Notes: generated from the letters alone by a model not told the origin. Counted from the first letter of the stretch, positions 1-10,681 are shown. The stretch: 24,438 nucleotides of DNA from Ichthyophonus hoferi (GCA_002751075.1 NAOQ01000163.1:27081-51518); one strand, 5' to 3'. Program-made: numbers and translations.

Positions 1-1080
1 TCAGAATATTTTATCCAATGGTGATGATAGGTGGTGAGTGATTACCATACTCTTTGAGAATTTATTGGCTTGTTGTCATGCCTAACTGGGTTACTGTCAC
101 AGCTAAAAATTAACACACAGAAACACATACCCTTGTACCCACGCATATATATAGGAGAGAGAATGCCCTCTCCTAGGTATTCACGCCTATCCCACCCTCC
201 AAGCACAAGTAGATCGTATGACCAAAGCTAACTGGACAGGGGCATGGGCCCTAGATATGGCCACTGTGTATAAGTATGTATATATATGTTTGTGTGACTG
301 TATGTGTGCACGTATGTGTGCATCTAGGTATATTTGTATGTATGCATGTTTATTAATTTATTTATTTTAATAATTACTAATTACCTATTACTTGTTGCCT
401 ACTGATTAGTTTATTTATTTATCTACCCTATCAGTACAAGTAATGCAACCAGTGTTCACCCAGCATAACGAGTGTTTTTCTTTTTATATCCTCTTTAAAG
501 ATGTAGAATTGGTCAGAGCATCCCTGCAAAAACTATGTTATATGTTAATATCCACAGCTCTATATATATTAAGCAAATCATAATAACAGAATGTTATGCA
601 TTTGTAATAACAGTAAAATTAATGTCAATTTACTAATAAGAATGCAATATATAAGACTACATTTAGGTATCTCTATCCATACATAGTGTATAGTAAACAG
701 GATTGAGGTATAGTTTAATGCCTAGGTGGGTTACCTGGGTCCTTAGTACTCAATATGCCTACCTCTCGTTCATTGTTCACTACGCCGTGTGTCTTGCTTT
801 TGGTGACAGCAACTTATGTATTAACATAGTCATTGCACGCCCCACTCTTCTTCTCCCTACTCATATATATATATGTATTGCATCCATTTTTTGCTAATGG
901 TTATATATATGCGTTCAAGCATGTTTATACATGTATGTTATCAATTACCGGCCTACCTCATTACACACATGTACTCTCATACATATATACATATATGTAT
1001 TGATATATGTGATATATTTATATACGTAATTATATCTACAGTACTATACCTCAACATGAAAGAGACCGTGTGAATAGACT
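1..1080. other. Gene-free AT-rich region with TG/CA-rich low-complexity stretches
   Basis: No supportable gene is visible. The stretch around 270-352 and again around 860-1020 is made of short alternating TATATG, TATGTG and CATGTATG words, which is low-complexity DNA. Short open frames here owe their composition (many Tyr, Ile, Cys, His) to these repeats. A similar phrase, ATGCCTA followed by GGGTTAC, occurs near 79-95 and 718-735 and may be a small diverged direct repeat. Confidence 0.5.
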
Positions 1081-2095
1081 AGAGATGTTTGATGAATATG
1101 AAGAGTGGCACCTGATCCTTAGCCACTACTGTATGGTTTGGGCCTGGATAGCAACCAATAGCGACCCGTTGTGTTCCTCTCTTTCAACTATCTCTTTGTG
1201 AGCTTACGATTGGTTTTTACCGAGGTTTGCTCAGGGAATGAAAATTGATATCCAATTCTGTACTAACGAAAATGAAGATTCTAAATAACTGTAGATTAAC
1301 AGAACAATGGATTATATTACTCGAGACTATATCTACATTTAGAGTCATGCAAAACAGATATCTCTTTGCAACAATTTGGAATGATTTTTAACCAATGATA
1401 TAGCACTTGTATTTTCTCATTTGCCTATGTATTTGTTAGAGATTGGAGGGGGAAACAACCTAATACGTGTTGAATAAGAATGCTAATATCTATATGTATC
1501 CCCTTGTATTTTCCTTTCTATTTGGTCATTTATATTTATGCTTGTTAGAATTTTTAACCTTACTCTTAAGACGGGCTGGATAAAAACTTAATACATAACA
1601 TATATAACAGTAAATTCTATTGATAAAATACTATGGAGGGAATACTGCATGCTGAAAATCTATTAATGGAATCGGATGATACTAAATTCTTGATTAAAAT
1701 TGAACTGTCATAAACGAATGATATTAGCTATAGGCTTAAAATCATAGTAAAAACCATCTATGGTATAAATCTGCCCATAGTTTTTTGACTAAATAATAGA
1801 TAAATTATTATATATTATTTATGTGATCCCAGCATTATTTAGAAATTTATCAATGATACACAGATTTACTAACAACAACCATTCGGCTATATCATCTTTT
1901 AGAGTATAAATTAATGGTTGTGTCTTTTTCAACCTGTGTAGTTATTATTTCACTGTGCTGCAGTTACACTCTTATTATGGATAGCAGTTAAAGTTATATA
2001 CCGAGGATTCAATAAAGGCAAATGGTGTTTATCAGTAATAGCATATTTTGCAAACTCAATTTTTAATTAATCAATTATTTTATTGGTATCATTAA
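1081..2095. other. Intergenic AT-rich DNA, no gene seen
   Basis: A short ATG-initiated frame of 39 codons (1085-1204) can be read but resembles nothing I know and is not supported. Around 1785-1850, an AT-rich run followed by CCAGCATTATTTAG resembles a segment at about 17670-17720, which places it in the same small repeat family as the array at 2100-2540. I see nothing else here. Confidence 0.4.
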
Positions 2096-2099
2096 TACT

Positions 2100-2540
2100 G
2101 ACTTATTTAGTTATCACGGCGGAATCAAGAGTAAGAGAGGTTCTATCACAGACAGCGACATCCTATTTTCTTTATATATAGTATACTATATATAGACTAA
2201 TTGGCCACTTACACATTAATTAACTATTTAATTAAGATTACCTATACAGTGCTTTATTCACCTAATCAAAGGTACAGGCGCTGTCTCAGACGATTCTTCG
2301 ATACTCTAAATATAGTATACTATATATATAGCCTAATTGACTACCTGATTATTTAATTGATTAATTAATCAATTGAAATTATTAATATACTGAATTTGAT
2401 TCAGTATCACTACAGAAAAATAAGAGACAGGTCTTGTCACAGACAGACCTTTTATACTCTTTAAATATAGCATACTTTATGTAGACAGCTTGGCAATTAA
2501 GTCGCTAATTAATCAATTAAGACTAATTGCTTTGCTTAAG
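2100..2540. repeat. Three-unit tandem array with central GTATAC palindromes
   Basis: Three diverged copies of a unit of roughly 135-155 bases follow each other. Each unit has a GAATCAAGAG or AAATAAGAGA-like start, then TCACAGACAG or a variant (about 2145, 2283 and 2437), a (T)ACTCTAAATATAG stretch, a GTATAC-centred AT palindrome, then an AATTGGC/AATTGAC box and an AATTAATTAA tail. The first palindrome (2173-2194) is perfect over 22 bases; the second (2310-2325) is perfect over 16; the third, at 2470, is decayed to GCATAC. A separate perfect 20-base palindrome of AATTGATTAA type lies at 2355-2374. Single related copies occur near 17596-17720 and 23265-23340. No coding potential is seen. This could be a MITE-like element or a small satellite. 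Confidence 0.6.
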
Positions 2541-5099
2541 TTGTTACGGTATGTTCGGCAATATGCTTTGTCATACAAACTAAATTTACTTATATTTTTC
2601 AGCCCATCTATATTCTTTCTTTACATTACCACCACGGCTCCTTCTCAAATTACATACTCCTTATAGACAATGAAGTATATATTGTAATTCGAATAGTACA
2701 GCAGTTTTTAAAATTATGTTTTCGTCTACTTTTAATAGCAAGGGAAAATCACCGTTGTAAAGCAATCTGGGATTTTGTCAAGAAAATTCCCTATTGGCAA
2801 TATTGTGTATTATATTTCACTCTTAGTAAAGATTTTCAATGTAGTGCAGTGATACTATAGAATCACAAATACAGCTGTAAGACAGAAAATCTAAAGTGAA
2901 TAGCATTATGATTACCTGCCGTATATATATATAACATCGACCTTTATTCATGCATTCGAATGTTGTATGAAACCCAAATCATTCTTGAGCCTGCATGATC
3001 ACAAGTTCATAATCGTCTTTACATTTTTTATAATTCGGGAGCAATTGGACCCATGTTTTCAGTGAGGGGTCAGTCTAATACTACGTAAATGATTCGTTTA
3101 AACCAAACCTTTCACTGCACTTAGATTATTTCTCGTTATTATTGTTATTATCCTCACTCATTAAAATATAGAGAAATGCCTGCATTGATCACTGGCAGCT
3201 TAGAGCCCCTTCAAATTTATGCATATTTAAGACCTAACTGTAGGAATTATGTAAAGATATGGAGATCGTAAATGTATGCTAATGTATACTAATGTATGCT
3301 ATAATGTTACTTTCCCTGTATTTTTTAACTATATATATCACTAGTAAACTTAATGAATGTATATAGTTGCTGTGTACTCTGTTTTTGGATGTATATTTGG
3401 AATAAAGATTATTGAAATACTAAAGCTTATTATTCCAATCACAACGTTTCATAGAAATTACCTTTATTCGATTAATTTTTAGATTTTGAGCAAACGTTCG
3501 AGTGACTTCGTTATAAACAGTAGATAATCACACTGGCCTGCGGGTACATTAAGTGTTTTTAAAAAAATTTATAGCAAAAGATTTGACTGACGTAATTTGA
3601 ACAAGTGTTCAGGCTTGAAAATGATCATATACTATTAATAAATATCTCCTTACCGTTTAGTCACGGGTAGGCAATACAATACAATATCAGCTGATAACAC
3701 ATTTCTAGTGAGCATAAAATTGTATACAAGTGTGTATTATTATTGTTGTGATTTTTTCGTTTCTTTTTAATACTCGGAACTAAATTCAACTTGTCTCTTG
3801 GATTGGTCCCGTCAACCGGCAAGTTTTGCTTTTTAAAACTATAAAAGTCCAATGAGGGAGATGGATAAATTCCCGAGTCTCCTTACTTTGCACCAATAAA
3901 CGTTATATATGTTTTATGTTCAGTACAAACTCCCGCTTCAATCATCAATAGCGGCAAGATGGTGTACATGAGTCATACTCGTATCCTGTGAACACATTCA
4001 ACTAGATAAGCAATATTATTGGTGCAACGAGAACTGGGGCAGATTATTTATTGATCCTTATTCACCCAATCATTAGAATCACTTAGGATAGAATTTAATC
4101 AATTATTTATTGAGATATGTATAAGGCTTTTTCCAATATAGTTTTGTTATTGTTGCCACTGGACTTTATTAACTTTTAAAGTTATAATGAATAAAAATAC
4201 TGCAATGATATACTATGTGGCTATTTAATTTTATATAGTGATTTCAGTATATCCTTTAGTAAGATTTTAATGTAATCACAACAGAATTGATATATTGGTT
4301 GCTCCTCATACCACATACCAAATCGAAATCTCGTATTAGCGTTACAGCCAATGATAAACCTGTATTATTGCTTTATAAGGCTAATAAATGGCGAATATGA
4401 TTATTCAATATCTGCTATCTTATTGGTCAAATGTTGGCTTCAGAAGGGGTAAACCCTCCCAATACAAGGAGAGGTAACCACATGCTGCCGTAATAGAAAT
4501 AACTGTAGTTATCTTTCTACATTTTTTTTTTGAAATGGTATAGCGTGTAATTTATATTTTAAGGAAGTAACAGAAAAGACATTTCAACATTACCACATTA
4601 CGTGTAGCATAAAGGCCTTGCTAAATTGATCGTTCTACTCGTGCATTGGAATTTTGTTTTCTCCTCGAAATTATTGTACTTGCATTTTTGATTATACCAC
4701 ATGTACACTAGATCACACTGTTTAAATACCATTATCGTTATTGGTTTCTAGGGGACTCCTCTAATGCCTATACCCTGGCAATGTATTGGTATGATGATAT
4801 CATGTAAAGGCTTAAAGAATAAATAAGAATACGCATACCTTATGTGAAATAATTCCAAAGACAACCATCACTATGTGAGCATGTCAATTGTACGGGAAAA
4901 CTTTTGAGTATGATGTTGCTTATAGCCTCCCAATCTCCAATCAACTCTTTAGCATAATATTATCATGGCCAATAGGAATTAAGTGGTGTTGTTGTATTTA
5001 AATATTATTACTGGTTCATTTCAGTCTGTAGGACGCTCCAAATCGTCTTTATTCGTGTTGAAACAAATATTTTATTAGGTTAAGGATACTGTCACATAT
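2541..5099. other. Intergenic AT-rich DNA, no gene seen
   Basis: No convincing coding sequence on either strand. The region is interrupted by a short tandem repeat at 3271-3300 and an inverted pair GCACCAATAA (3890-3899) and TTATTGGTGC (4016-4025). ATTGG/CCAAT words are common throughout but do not precede any recognisable gene. Confidence 0.45.
3271..3300. repeat. Ten-base tandem repeat, three units
   Basis: Three consecutive ten-base units AATGTATGCT, AATGTATACT, AATGTATGCT, with one mismatch in the middle unit. A simple microsatellite-like slip product. Confidence 0.9.
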
Positions 5100-5115
5100 C
5101 GATTGTTATAAATAG

Positions 5116-5251
5116 GTGATGAGATCAGTTAAATAATGTCTATTAGGTATATATATATTCAATGTGATGTGATTAGTCAAATATTAATATTACATCTCCT
5201 ATAGTCTATACCTATTGTTCTTAGTATGTGAAAAGATCAGTTAAATATTGT
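5116..5251. repeat. Three spaced copies of a 22-24-base direct repeat
   Basis: The motif GTGATGAGATCAGTTAAATA is found at 5116, as a diverged copy at 5164 (GTGATGTGATTAGTCAAATA) and at 5228 (GTGAAAAGATCAGTTAAATA). The copies are 48 and 64 bases apart, in the same orientation, and end in ATTGT or ATGT. No gene is near enough to suggest an operator role; it may be a decayed minisatellite. Confidence 0.6.
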
Positions 5252-7530
5252 ACAACCTGTATGTTGGAAACTGACGATCCCACCCCACTGGACGTTAGTT
5301 AGCTGATACCAACATTAATAAAGTATAAAAGCTAAGCGCAGATGATTTCTGGGTTTGATTTATTTAGTTAAAACGTGGTATATGAATTCATCTAAGTAGT
5401 TCAGTTATAAATTGGCCCAGTCTAAGGATTTGTGTAATTTTTAAATTACCTCAATCCTAATTCACATCTTTTCAACATGTGTATGAAGGATCAAGGTATA
5501 TCGATACCAATATGCAATACTATTACTTTTTTAATCATATTTATCCTATACGATATTTTTTTATGTTCATCTTTGCGTACATTTATCCCTATATAACAAA
5601 TCTATTTGAATCTCCCGTGGTTTATCTAGGTAAATCTACATTTGTCGTATCTATATTACCTTATAGATGCATATTGGAGTTCCAGTGCTTCAATTCTTAA
5701 TCTTATTGGGTCATATCTCAATTATTGAGTATAGTCTCTTGGTGTATTGGGTAGCTTAGTCATGGTTAAATATTTACGTCCCACAGATTATTGGTCATTT
5801 AATCAGATCATACCAATTAAAAACACTAATGTCATACCATCATTATCTCTTACTTTATTGGTGCATAAATCTGCTCTAGTCGTCTAGTCGGACATTTGTT
5901 GCATTCTTTCAGACCTATAGGTATATCTTCGTATTATTATTTTTAACTATTTCATTTTCTGGATTTCAATACCCTTATTTTTTTACATCTAAATATTTAT
6001 TATATTGTGCATACAGAAAAATTTAACTTTAGACCTTATCAGAGGTTTGTATATTTTTGCATGGTAGTAATATTAAGAGAGAAATTTATAATGCGAGTTC
6101 TAATGAACGCATTTAAATTTGCAACAAACAACCAACCTATAACAGTCTGTGCAACATAACTTACCTAATCTAAACAATCAGCTCACAGTTGGTGTAAAAG
6201 AAAGGCACTGACATGGGTGGACGGGTTTGCATATCAGGTAGATCTTAAATGTTTCGAGGCACAGTTTCAAAAGTAAGACAAAGTATATTCTTTTTCAAAA
6301 AAAAAATGTTCTGCAGAAGACAGAACAAAATGGTCTATCGTAATGAGTCTTGAATATTGTATTGGGTTCAAAATAAAATATTTTTTGAGAATATTTTACA
6401 AATATTTAGTATGCAATCACCAATAAACCCCATGAAGAAATTCCCTTCTGCAGGAAAACAATATAACTGGTTTTAGTCATCCAATATTTACATTACCGCC
6501 GCCGCGTGAGGGGTTTACTTACAGGTAGTTATAAATATATGAAGTGGGGTTACTTACACCTGGAAGGTCCAAAACGTATTAAAGATGTGATTGGCTTTAT
6601 ATTTAAAGCCCGAGTCTATTATTATTTGGCCTAGACCCTACTAAAGCAAAGTAGAAGGTACTAGTAATCAAGTAAAATTAAAAATGCCATAGCTGGTATT
6701 AACCGGTTTTTTTATTACATTTTTATAACTTTTAATCTTCCAATAACTATCTTTTGTTTTGTTTTTAACTGCCACTTTATCTCCATGGATGAATAAGTCA
6801 TGCTTGTGAAGATTAAGAAAAATAAAGGCCATATAGTTTTAAACATTTAAAAATCTTTTTTATTTTTTATTATAAATTAAATACTATATCCCACGTGGAT
6901 TGTATATATATATATTAATCAGCATTTGCACCTAGCATCTCCCCCTAGTCAAGAGTAAAGGAATTATTTTTAATTAGCTTACCCTACTCCAAATTGATCA
7001 ATTCCATTGGAGGTTGAGAGAGAACGTGCGTGATCGCATCTGAGTCCAACTTTGTATAGTCTGGCCTTCTCTTATAGGTTAAGTAATGGTGTTTGGCCAT
7101 TGGTATAGTGCTCAATATTGTATCTCCGAATACGTGATATTATACCCAATCGGTAGCTACAATGGAGCTTGAAATAGGTGATCTGATTCAATAACCCGTA
7201 CATACGTAGCAGGAAAGAAATAAATTATGGTGTATTATTGAAAACTAACATGTTAATGTTTTATTAAAAACTATATAAAATATATATTTTAAAAATGGTA
7301 AATGAAAAGCATAAGAGGGTACTAGACCTCGTATTCAAAAAGCATTATAAGTATAATTTCAAAATGTGCATGTAGCCAATGCATTATCACGAATGTGAAG
7401 TGGATAAAAAACTAACAACTGAGCCGCCTCGTGGCAATCTGATTGTGTCGTGTGTATATTTTTAGGAAATGCATTGGTTTATATATTAAATATCAGGTAA
7501 TTTAGTAAGCCATAACAAATGCAATAATTT
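5252..7530. other. Intergenic AT-rich DNA upstream of the transporter gene
   Basis: No supportable gene. A small direct repeat, GGGGTTTACTTACA (from 6509) and GGGGTTACTTACAC (from 6546), lies about 37 bases apart just after the one GC-rich patch (CCGCCGCCGCG, about 6497). A short open frame at 5479-5700 is rich in Tyr, Phe and Ile, as expected of chance frames in AT-rich DNA. Confidence 0.45.
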
Positions 7531-7746
7531 TATTGGTCAACTAATGGGTATATATGTTTGTCCGAAAAGCTGAAAGGTTTATGTTCTCTATTCTATTATA
7601 TATGGATTAAAGTTAATTCTTTAGTTTACACATTTTTTTTATGTAAATTTTGTAACGTTTCAAGGGGGTGAGTTTTATAACACTTACTCATTGCTAAACA
7701 AAAAAATATAGTTAGGTGTCTTCTGTGTTTATTGCATGCAGTCACA
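7531..7746 (+). promoter_or_regulatory. Putative promoter and 5' leader of the transporter gene
   Basis: An inverted CCAAT box (ATTGG at 7532-7536) is followed by a TATA-like TATATAT at 7549-7555, about 190 bases before the start codon. Another TATA-like run (TTATATAT) lies near 7595-7602. These words are common in this AT-rich sequence, so the assignment rests on position only. Confidence 0.2.
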
Positions 7747-9255
7747 ATGGATTCCGAGGCCTTTGGAAATGAAATATCATCTGTTGAAGCAGTGAAACAG
7801 ATTCCTTTTAGCGCCCAGTCGGATGTAAACATGAAGAAAACATTTGGAATGGATGAAGCAACAGAGTTCACTGAGCCCAACCTAAAAAGTAAAAGTGGTA
7901 TCTCACTTGAAGACAGCAAAGTACACGACTTAGAAAGCCAGCAGTTGGCCCCTGCAGGAGAGGCTTCTTGGGCTGGCGGAGTTATGAACCTTGTTAAGTG
8001 TATGATTGGAGCAGGTATTCTGGCCCTACCACATGCATACGCGCAATGTGGTTGGGGTGTCGGTATCTTTACGCTTGTATACGGTGGCTATACAACATAC
8101 ATGTCAATGGTTCTGTTGACTAGGTGCTGTGCATGGTTGGCAGAAAATCATAATAACGGTGTACCTTCATCTTTTGGTAAACTATGCTCAGTACTGTATC
8201 CTAACTGGGCCTGGATTGTAGATATTCTTGTTCTTCTCTTGTGCTTTGGATCTGGTCTCTCCTACATTATTATTATCAGTAATCTTCTACCACCTGTGGC
8301 GCAGAAGTTGGGAGCGGCAGCAGATTCTTTTGTAGTAAATCGACTTTTCCTTATGTCGATCGTGTTTGCAGTTATCGATATTCCTCTCTCCTGCCTTCGA
8401 AACATTTCTTCGCTGAGTTATACTTCAGGCGCTGCTATTGTGTGCCTCATTTATGTTGTGATTCTGGCTATGCTGTTCCTTATCAACCCAAAGGGTGCGG
8501 ATGAAATTGATCCATGCATTAACATTGGTCCTGGTGGAGTCTGTAGGGGAGTTTCCGTTGCCGTCACAACTGGAATTGGATTTATTCGTGCTCTTCCTAC
8601 ATTCATTTTTTCTTTCTCTGGTTCATTCATTATTTTTCCCATCTACGACAGTCTTAAAAACCAGACATGCAGTGTGATGGAAAACCAAGTGGTTATTCCC
8701 TCTCTTGTATTGGCCTTCTTTATTTATGGTGGCTTTGGTCTTTTCGGATATTTCACGTATGGTACAATGGTGAACTCGAACATTTTAACCAATTTCCCCC
8801 CTACCAAACCCGTTACTGCTGCTCGTATTCTTATGAGCTTGGTTGTGGCCGTAACCTACCCAATGTATGTACAATCCATGCGTAATTGTCTTTTCAACAT
8901 TGGTAACTTCTATTATGAGAAAAAAGGCCAGCCTGATAAGCTCAAGGGCGTTCGTATCGATATGATTCTACATTGGTGCCTTTCCTTATTGATCCTATTT
9001 GCGACCTACATCATTTGTGTTTTCATTTCCAATTTGAGTGTCGTCGTGAATCTGGTAGGAATTATTACTGGCGTTCCTCTTGGATACATTTTGCCTGGTA
9101 TCTTTTATTTACAAATTTTCTTTTTCGACAGAAGAAAAAATAATCCCGAGTATGTGAATACGTGGTATGATATAGTGCTTTATCTGTATGCACTTTGGAT
9201 GTTTTTGTTTGGTTGTGTTTTCCTTCCTCTTGCCTTGGCGTATGCATTTAACTAA
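7747..9255 (+). CDS. AAAP/SLC38-type amino acid transporter, 502 residues, intronless
   Basis: A polytopic membrane protein of the amino acid/auxin permease family (Aa_trans domain), expected to carry neutral or cationic amino acids across the plasma or vacuolar membrane by proton or sodium coupling; the substrate cannot be read from sequence. The first 70 or so residues are polar and probably cytosolic. The domain begins at WAGGVMNLVKCMIGAGILALP (from residue 75), the broken first helix typical of the family. About eleven hydrophobic segments follow, near residues 76-97, 103-124, 155-180, 199-217, 225-246, 272-298, 315-338, 358-378, 405-428, 429-455 and 474-499. Helix 6 has the family-like pattern FSFSGSFIIFPIYDSLKN (289-306), and GYFTYGTMVNSNIL (334-347) matches the SLC38 signature region. 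The ATG at 7747 is chosen because it is the first in frame and has a purine-rich context (CACAATGG). It is complete, has no visible intron, and is less AT-rich than its flanks. Paralogue-level identity is uncertain. Confidence 0.93.
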   Translation: MDSEAFGNEISSVEAVKQIPFSAQSDVNMKKTFGMDEATEFTEPNLKSKSGISLEDSKVHDLESQQLAPAGEASWAGGVMNLVKCMIGAGILALPHAYAQCGWGVGIFTLVYGGYTTYMSMVLLTRCCAWLAENHNNGVPSSFGKLCSVLYPNWAWIVDILVLLLCFGSGLSYIIIISNLLPPVAQKLGAAADSFVVNRLFLMSIVFAVIDIPLSCLRNISSLSYTSGAAIVCLIYVVILAMLFLINPKGADEIDPCINIGPGGVCRGVSVAVTTGIGFIRALPTFIFSFSGSFIIFPIYDSLKNQTCSVMENQVVIPSLVLAFFIYGGFGLFGYFTYGTMVNSNILTNFPPTKPVTAARILMSLVVAVTYPMYVQSMRNCLFNIGNFYYEKKGQPDKLKGVRIDMILHWCLSLLILFATYIICVFISNLSVVVNLVGIITGVPLGYILPGIFYLQIFFFDRRKNNPEYVNTWYDIVLYLYALWMFLFGCVFLPLALAYAFN

Positions 9256-9433
9256 AATAGACATTGCCTTTATATTTTTAATTTTATAGTAGCCTTATTT
9301 GACAATTTTAGATGCAATACAATATACATGTAAATATAAAAACTTGTCAGAAATCGGTTAGCAATTTATTTCTTAAATCACAATTAAAAGAAGCCAAGGT
9401 TTAGTAATGTTCTATATTTGTAAGACAAATAAA
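9256..9433 (+). terminator. Putative 3' untranslated region and polyadenylation signal of the transporter
   Basis: The sequence after the TAA stop is AT-rich and non-coding. An AATAAA hexamer at 9428-9433 is the nearest canonical poly(A) signal, with weaker AATATAAAAA-type words earlier. No downstream GU-rich element is obvious, so the end of the transcript is a guess. Confidence 0.25.
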
Positions 9434-9800
9434 TAGGTCTGTGCATTGTCATAATGGAATCTACCTACATGCACAGATCTGCTTACAATTTGGCACGTCA
9501 TTTGACGTAGAGAATGTTCTATTTTGAAAGTAATGGTATATCGCTGAGAAATAACGTGGTAACAATGTGCATAATGTAGTTGAATGCGGAATACTGATTA
9601 GTCAATATACATGTCAATAAAAAAAAGTTTGATAAAGTCCCTGTCTGTATTTCTGAAGCTACTGAGTGGATCTGTGTATTGTTAAGATAAAATTACATGC
9701 CTAGATCTCCGTACATATTTGGCACATCATTTGACGTAAGGTATGGTATGTTCTATTTTAAAAGCATTGGCATGCTGCTGGGGAATAACTTGGGAACAAA
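9432..9800 (+). repeat. Tandem duplication just downstream of the transporter
   Basis: Two diverged direct copies, about 229 bases apart. The first runs from GGTCTGTGCATTGT (about 9436) to about 9565; the second runs from GGATCTGTGTATTGT (about 9668) to about 9800. Shared words include ACATGC, AGATCT, TTTGGCAC, TCATTTGACGT and ATGTTCTATTTT. The first copy carries a perfect palindrome with a two-base centre, ACGTCATTTGACGT (9495-9508); the second has ACATCATTTGACGT (9724-9737). The second copy resembles the leader segment found in the copia-like copies further right, so this may be an element remnant rather than part of the gene. Confidence 0.6.
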
Positions 9801-9915
9801 TAGTCTTGTACAGTTAAAGGTCAAGTCATCATGTAGCTTACTCTCTATAGTTAAAGGGTGGATTGCTCCTTTTTTAATTAAACTTAAGTTATCATTGTCG
9901 GATTTTAAGGAGTAA
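9668..9915 (+). mobile_element. Fossil leader segment of the copia-like family (plus strand)
   Basis: A short open stretch ends in a peptide with the phrase IVKGWIAPFL. The same phrase, as IVNGWIAPFL, is encoded on the minus strand at about 14580-14614, with clear DNA similarity over about 75 bases around it. Upstream of the phrase, the DNA resembles the HDSQ/FRAPT leader segment of the copies at 16455, 19874 and 21640, but weakly. The segment abuts R at 9924. It is a fossil fragment with no complete gene, and old to judge by divergence. Confidence 0.4.
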
Positions 9916-9923
9916 TGATACCA

Positions 9924-10510
9924 TGATACTTCTGTTCTAGTTCAGAGGGAATCGACGCCTAGGTGCTAATATATATAATGCATAATGAGATCAATCAGTA
10001 ACACAAATGATAACTGTGATTGCTATTTAATGTTAGTAAACAGTTCTCTGACCCCTGGAGTGGCGAGAAATCTGGGCGCTGATTATTGAGTACAAACTCA
10101 AGTGCCAGTGGTCAAATAGACATTACAATGAAGATACAATGATTATAGAATACAGGCCAAGTATCTTCCAATTATTAAGTTAATATATATATAAGAAATT
10201 CAAAGTTTGGTTTTATAATAGTTGAAACATCATTACCTGTGTTTATTATTAGTTGTCTCCGTTGCTTTTATTCTTTCCGCAACTTTCGCTTATCGTGGAG
10301 GTCGTCAGGCTGTGTTCATCAATATCATGTATCGTAAAGATCTTTATTGGCTAATACAATTCATAGAAGATCAGTGAGGCCCACTAGAATTATTTGGCTT
10401 TGTTTTGATGATCTAATACTATTGTGTTATCACATGAGTGGCGGCTCTTTAGTTGATTTACTCATTTGTTGCAAGATTAACTCCGAATAAAAACATAGTT
10501 CGGCCGAAGT
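9924..10510. repeat. Dispersed repeat R, copy 1 (candidate LTR of the copia-like family)
   Basis: Matches the copies at about 14866-15335 and 20120-20670 in the same orientation. Shared landmarks are CTGTTCTAGTTCAGA (about 9932; also the 14.8 kb copy), ATTTAATGTTAGTAAACAGT then TCTCTG (10024-10049), GTGCCAGTGG (about 10101), ATAGAATACAGGCCAAGTAT (about 10147), TTATTCTTTC, and TATTGGCTAA (about 10346). On the minus strand R would end at 9924 in ...TATCA, and the next bases are TGGTATCATT. That resembles the primer-binding site copied from initiator tRNA-Met in copia elements. The LTR reading is inference. Confidence 0.5.
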
Positions 10511-10585
10511 CCGAAGTTCTTGATAACAAGCAGATCATGAAATGATTGGCCGAATATTAGTTGAATAACGTTCTTAATTAAGTAA

Positions 10586-10646
10586 ATTGATTTGTCAATG
10601 CATAGAATGTGAGCACTTACAATATTCCATTGGCTAAAACGTTAGA
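10586..10646 (+). repeat. Short repeat T, inverted relative to the copy at about 15344-15402
   Basis: The AAATTGATTTGTCAATGCAT start and the GAGCACTTACA...ATTGGCTAAA end match, on the opposite strand, the 59 bases at about 15344-15402, with good identity over the whole length. The sequence just before it (about 10515-10560, GGCCGAATATTAGTTG) matches in inverse CAACTAATATTGGGCC at about 20678-20693. Confidence 0.6.
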
Positions 10647-10649
10647 AAG

Positions 10650-10654
<5 letters not shown>

Positions 10655-10681
<27 letters not shown>

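Noticed and set aside
703-1073. Two short open frames near the left edge
   Set aside because: Composition is dictated by TATATG/CATGTA low-complexity DNA, and the first lacks an ATG at its nominal start.
3661-3852. 63-codon minus-strand frame
   Set aside because: Low-complexity Asn/Lys content and no relatives; expected by chance in AT-rich DNA.
5116-5251. Spaced direct repeats considered as a CRISPR array
   Set aside because: Only three diverged copies, unequal spacing, no cas genes, eukaryotic context.
5479-5700. 73-codon plus-strand frame rich in Tyr, Phe and Ile
   Set aside because: Typical chance frame of AT-rich DNA with no motif or context.
7732-7746. Possible upstream start of the transporter at a TTG codon in frame
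   Set aside because: The codon is TTG, not ATG; nuclear eukaryotic genes rarely use it, and the ATG at 7747 has a better context.
7626-7919. Antisense open frame over the transporter's 5' end
   Set aside because: It lies opposite the polar N-terminal part of the real gene, has no recognisable motif, and looks like a shadow frame.
8451-9247. Several short frames on both strands inside the transporter gene
   Set aside because: All are shadows of the conserved membrane domain in other frames.
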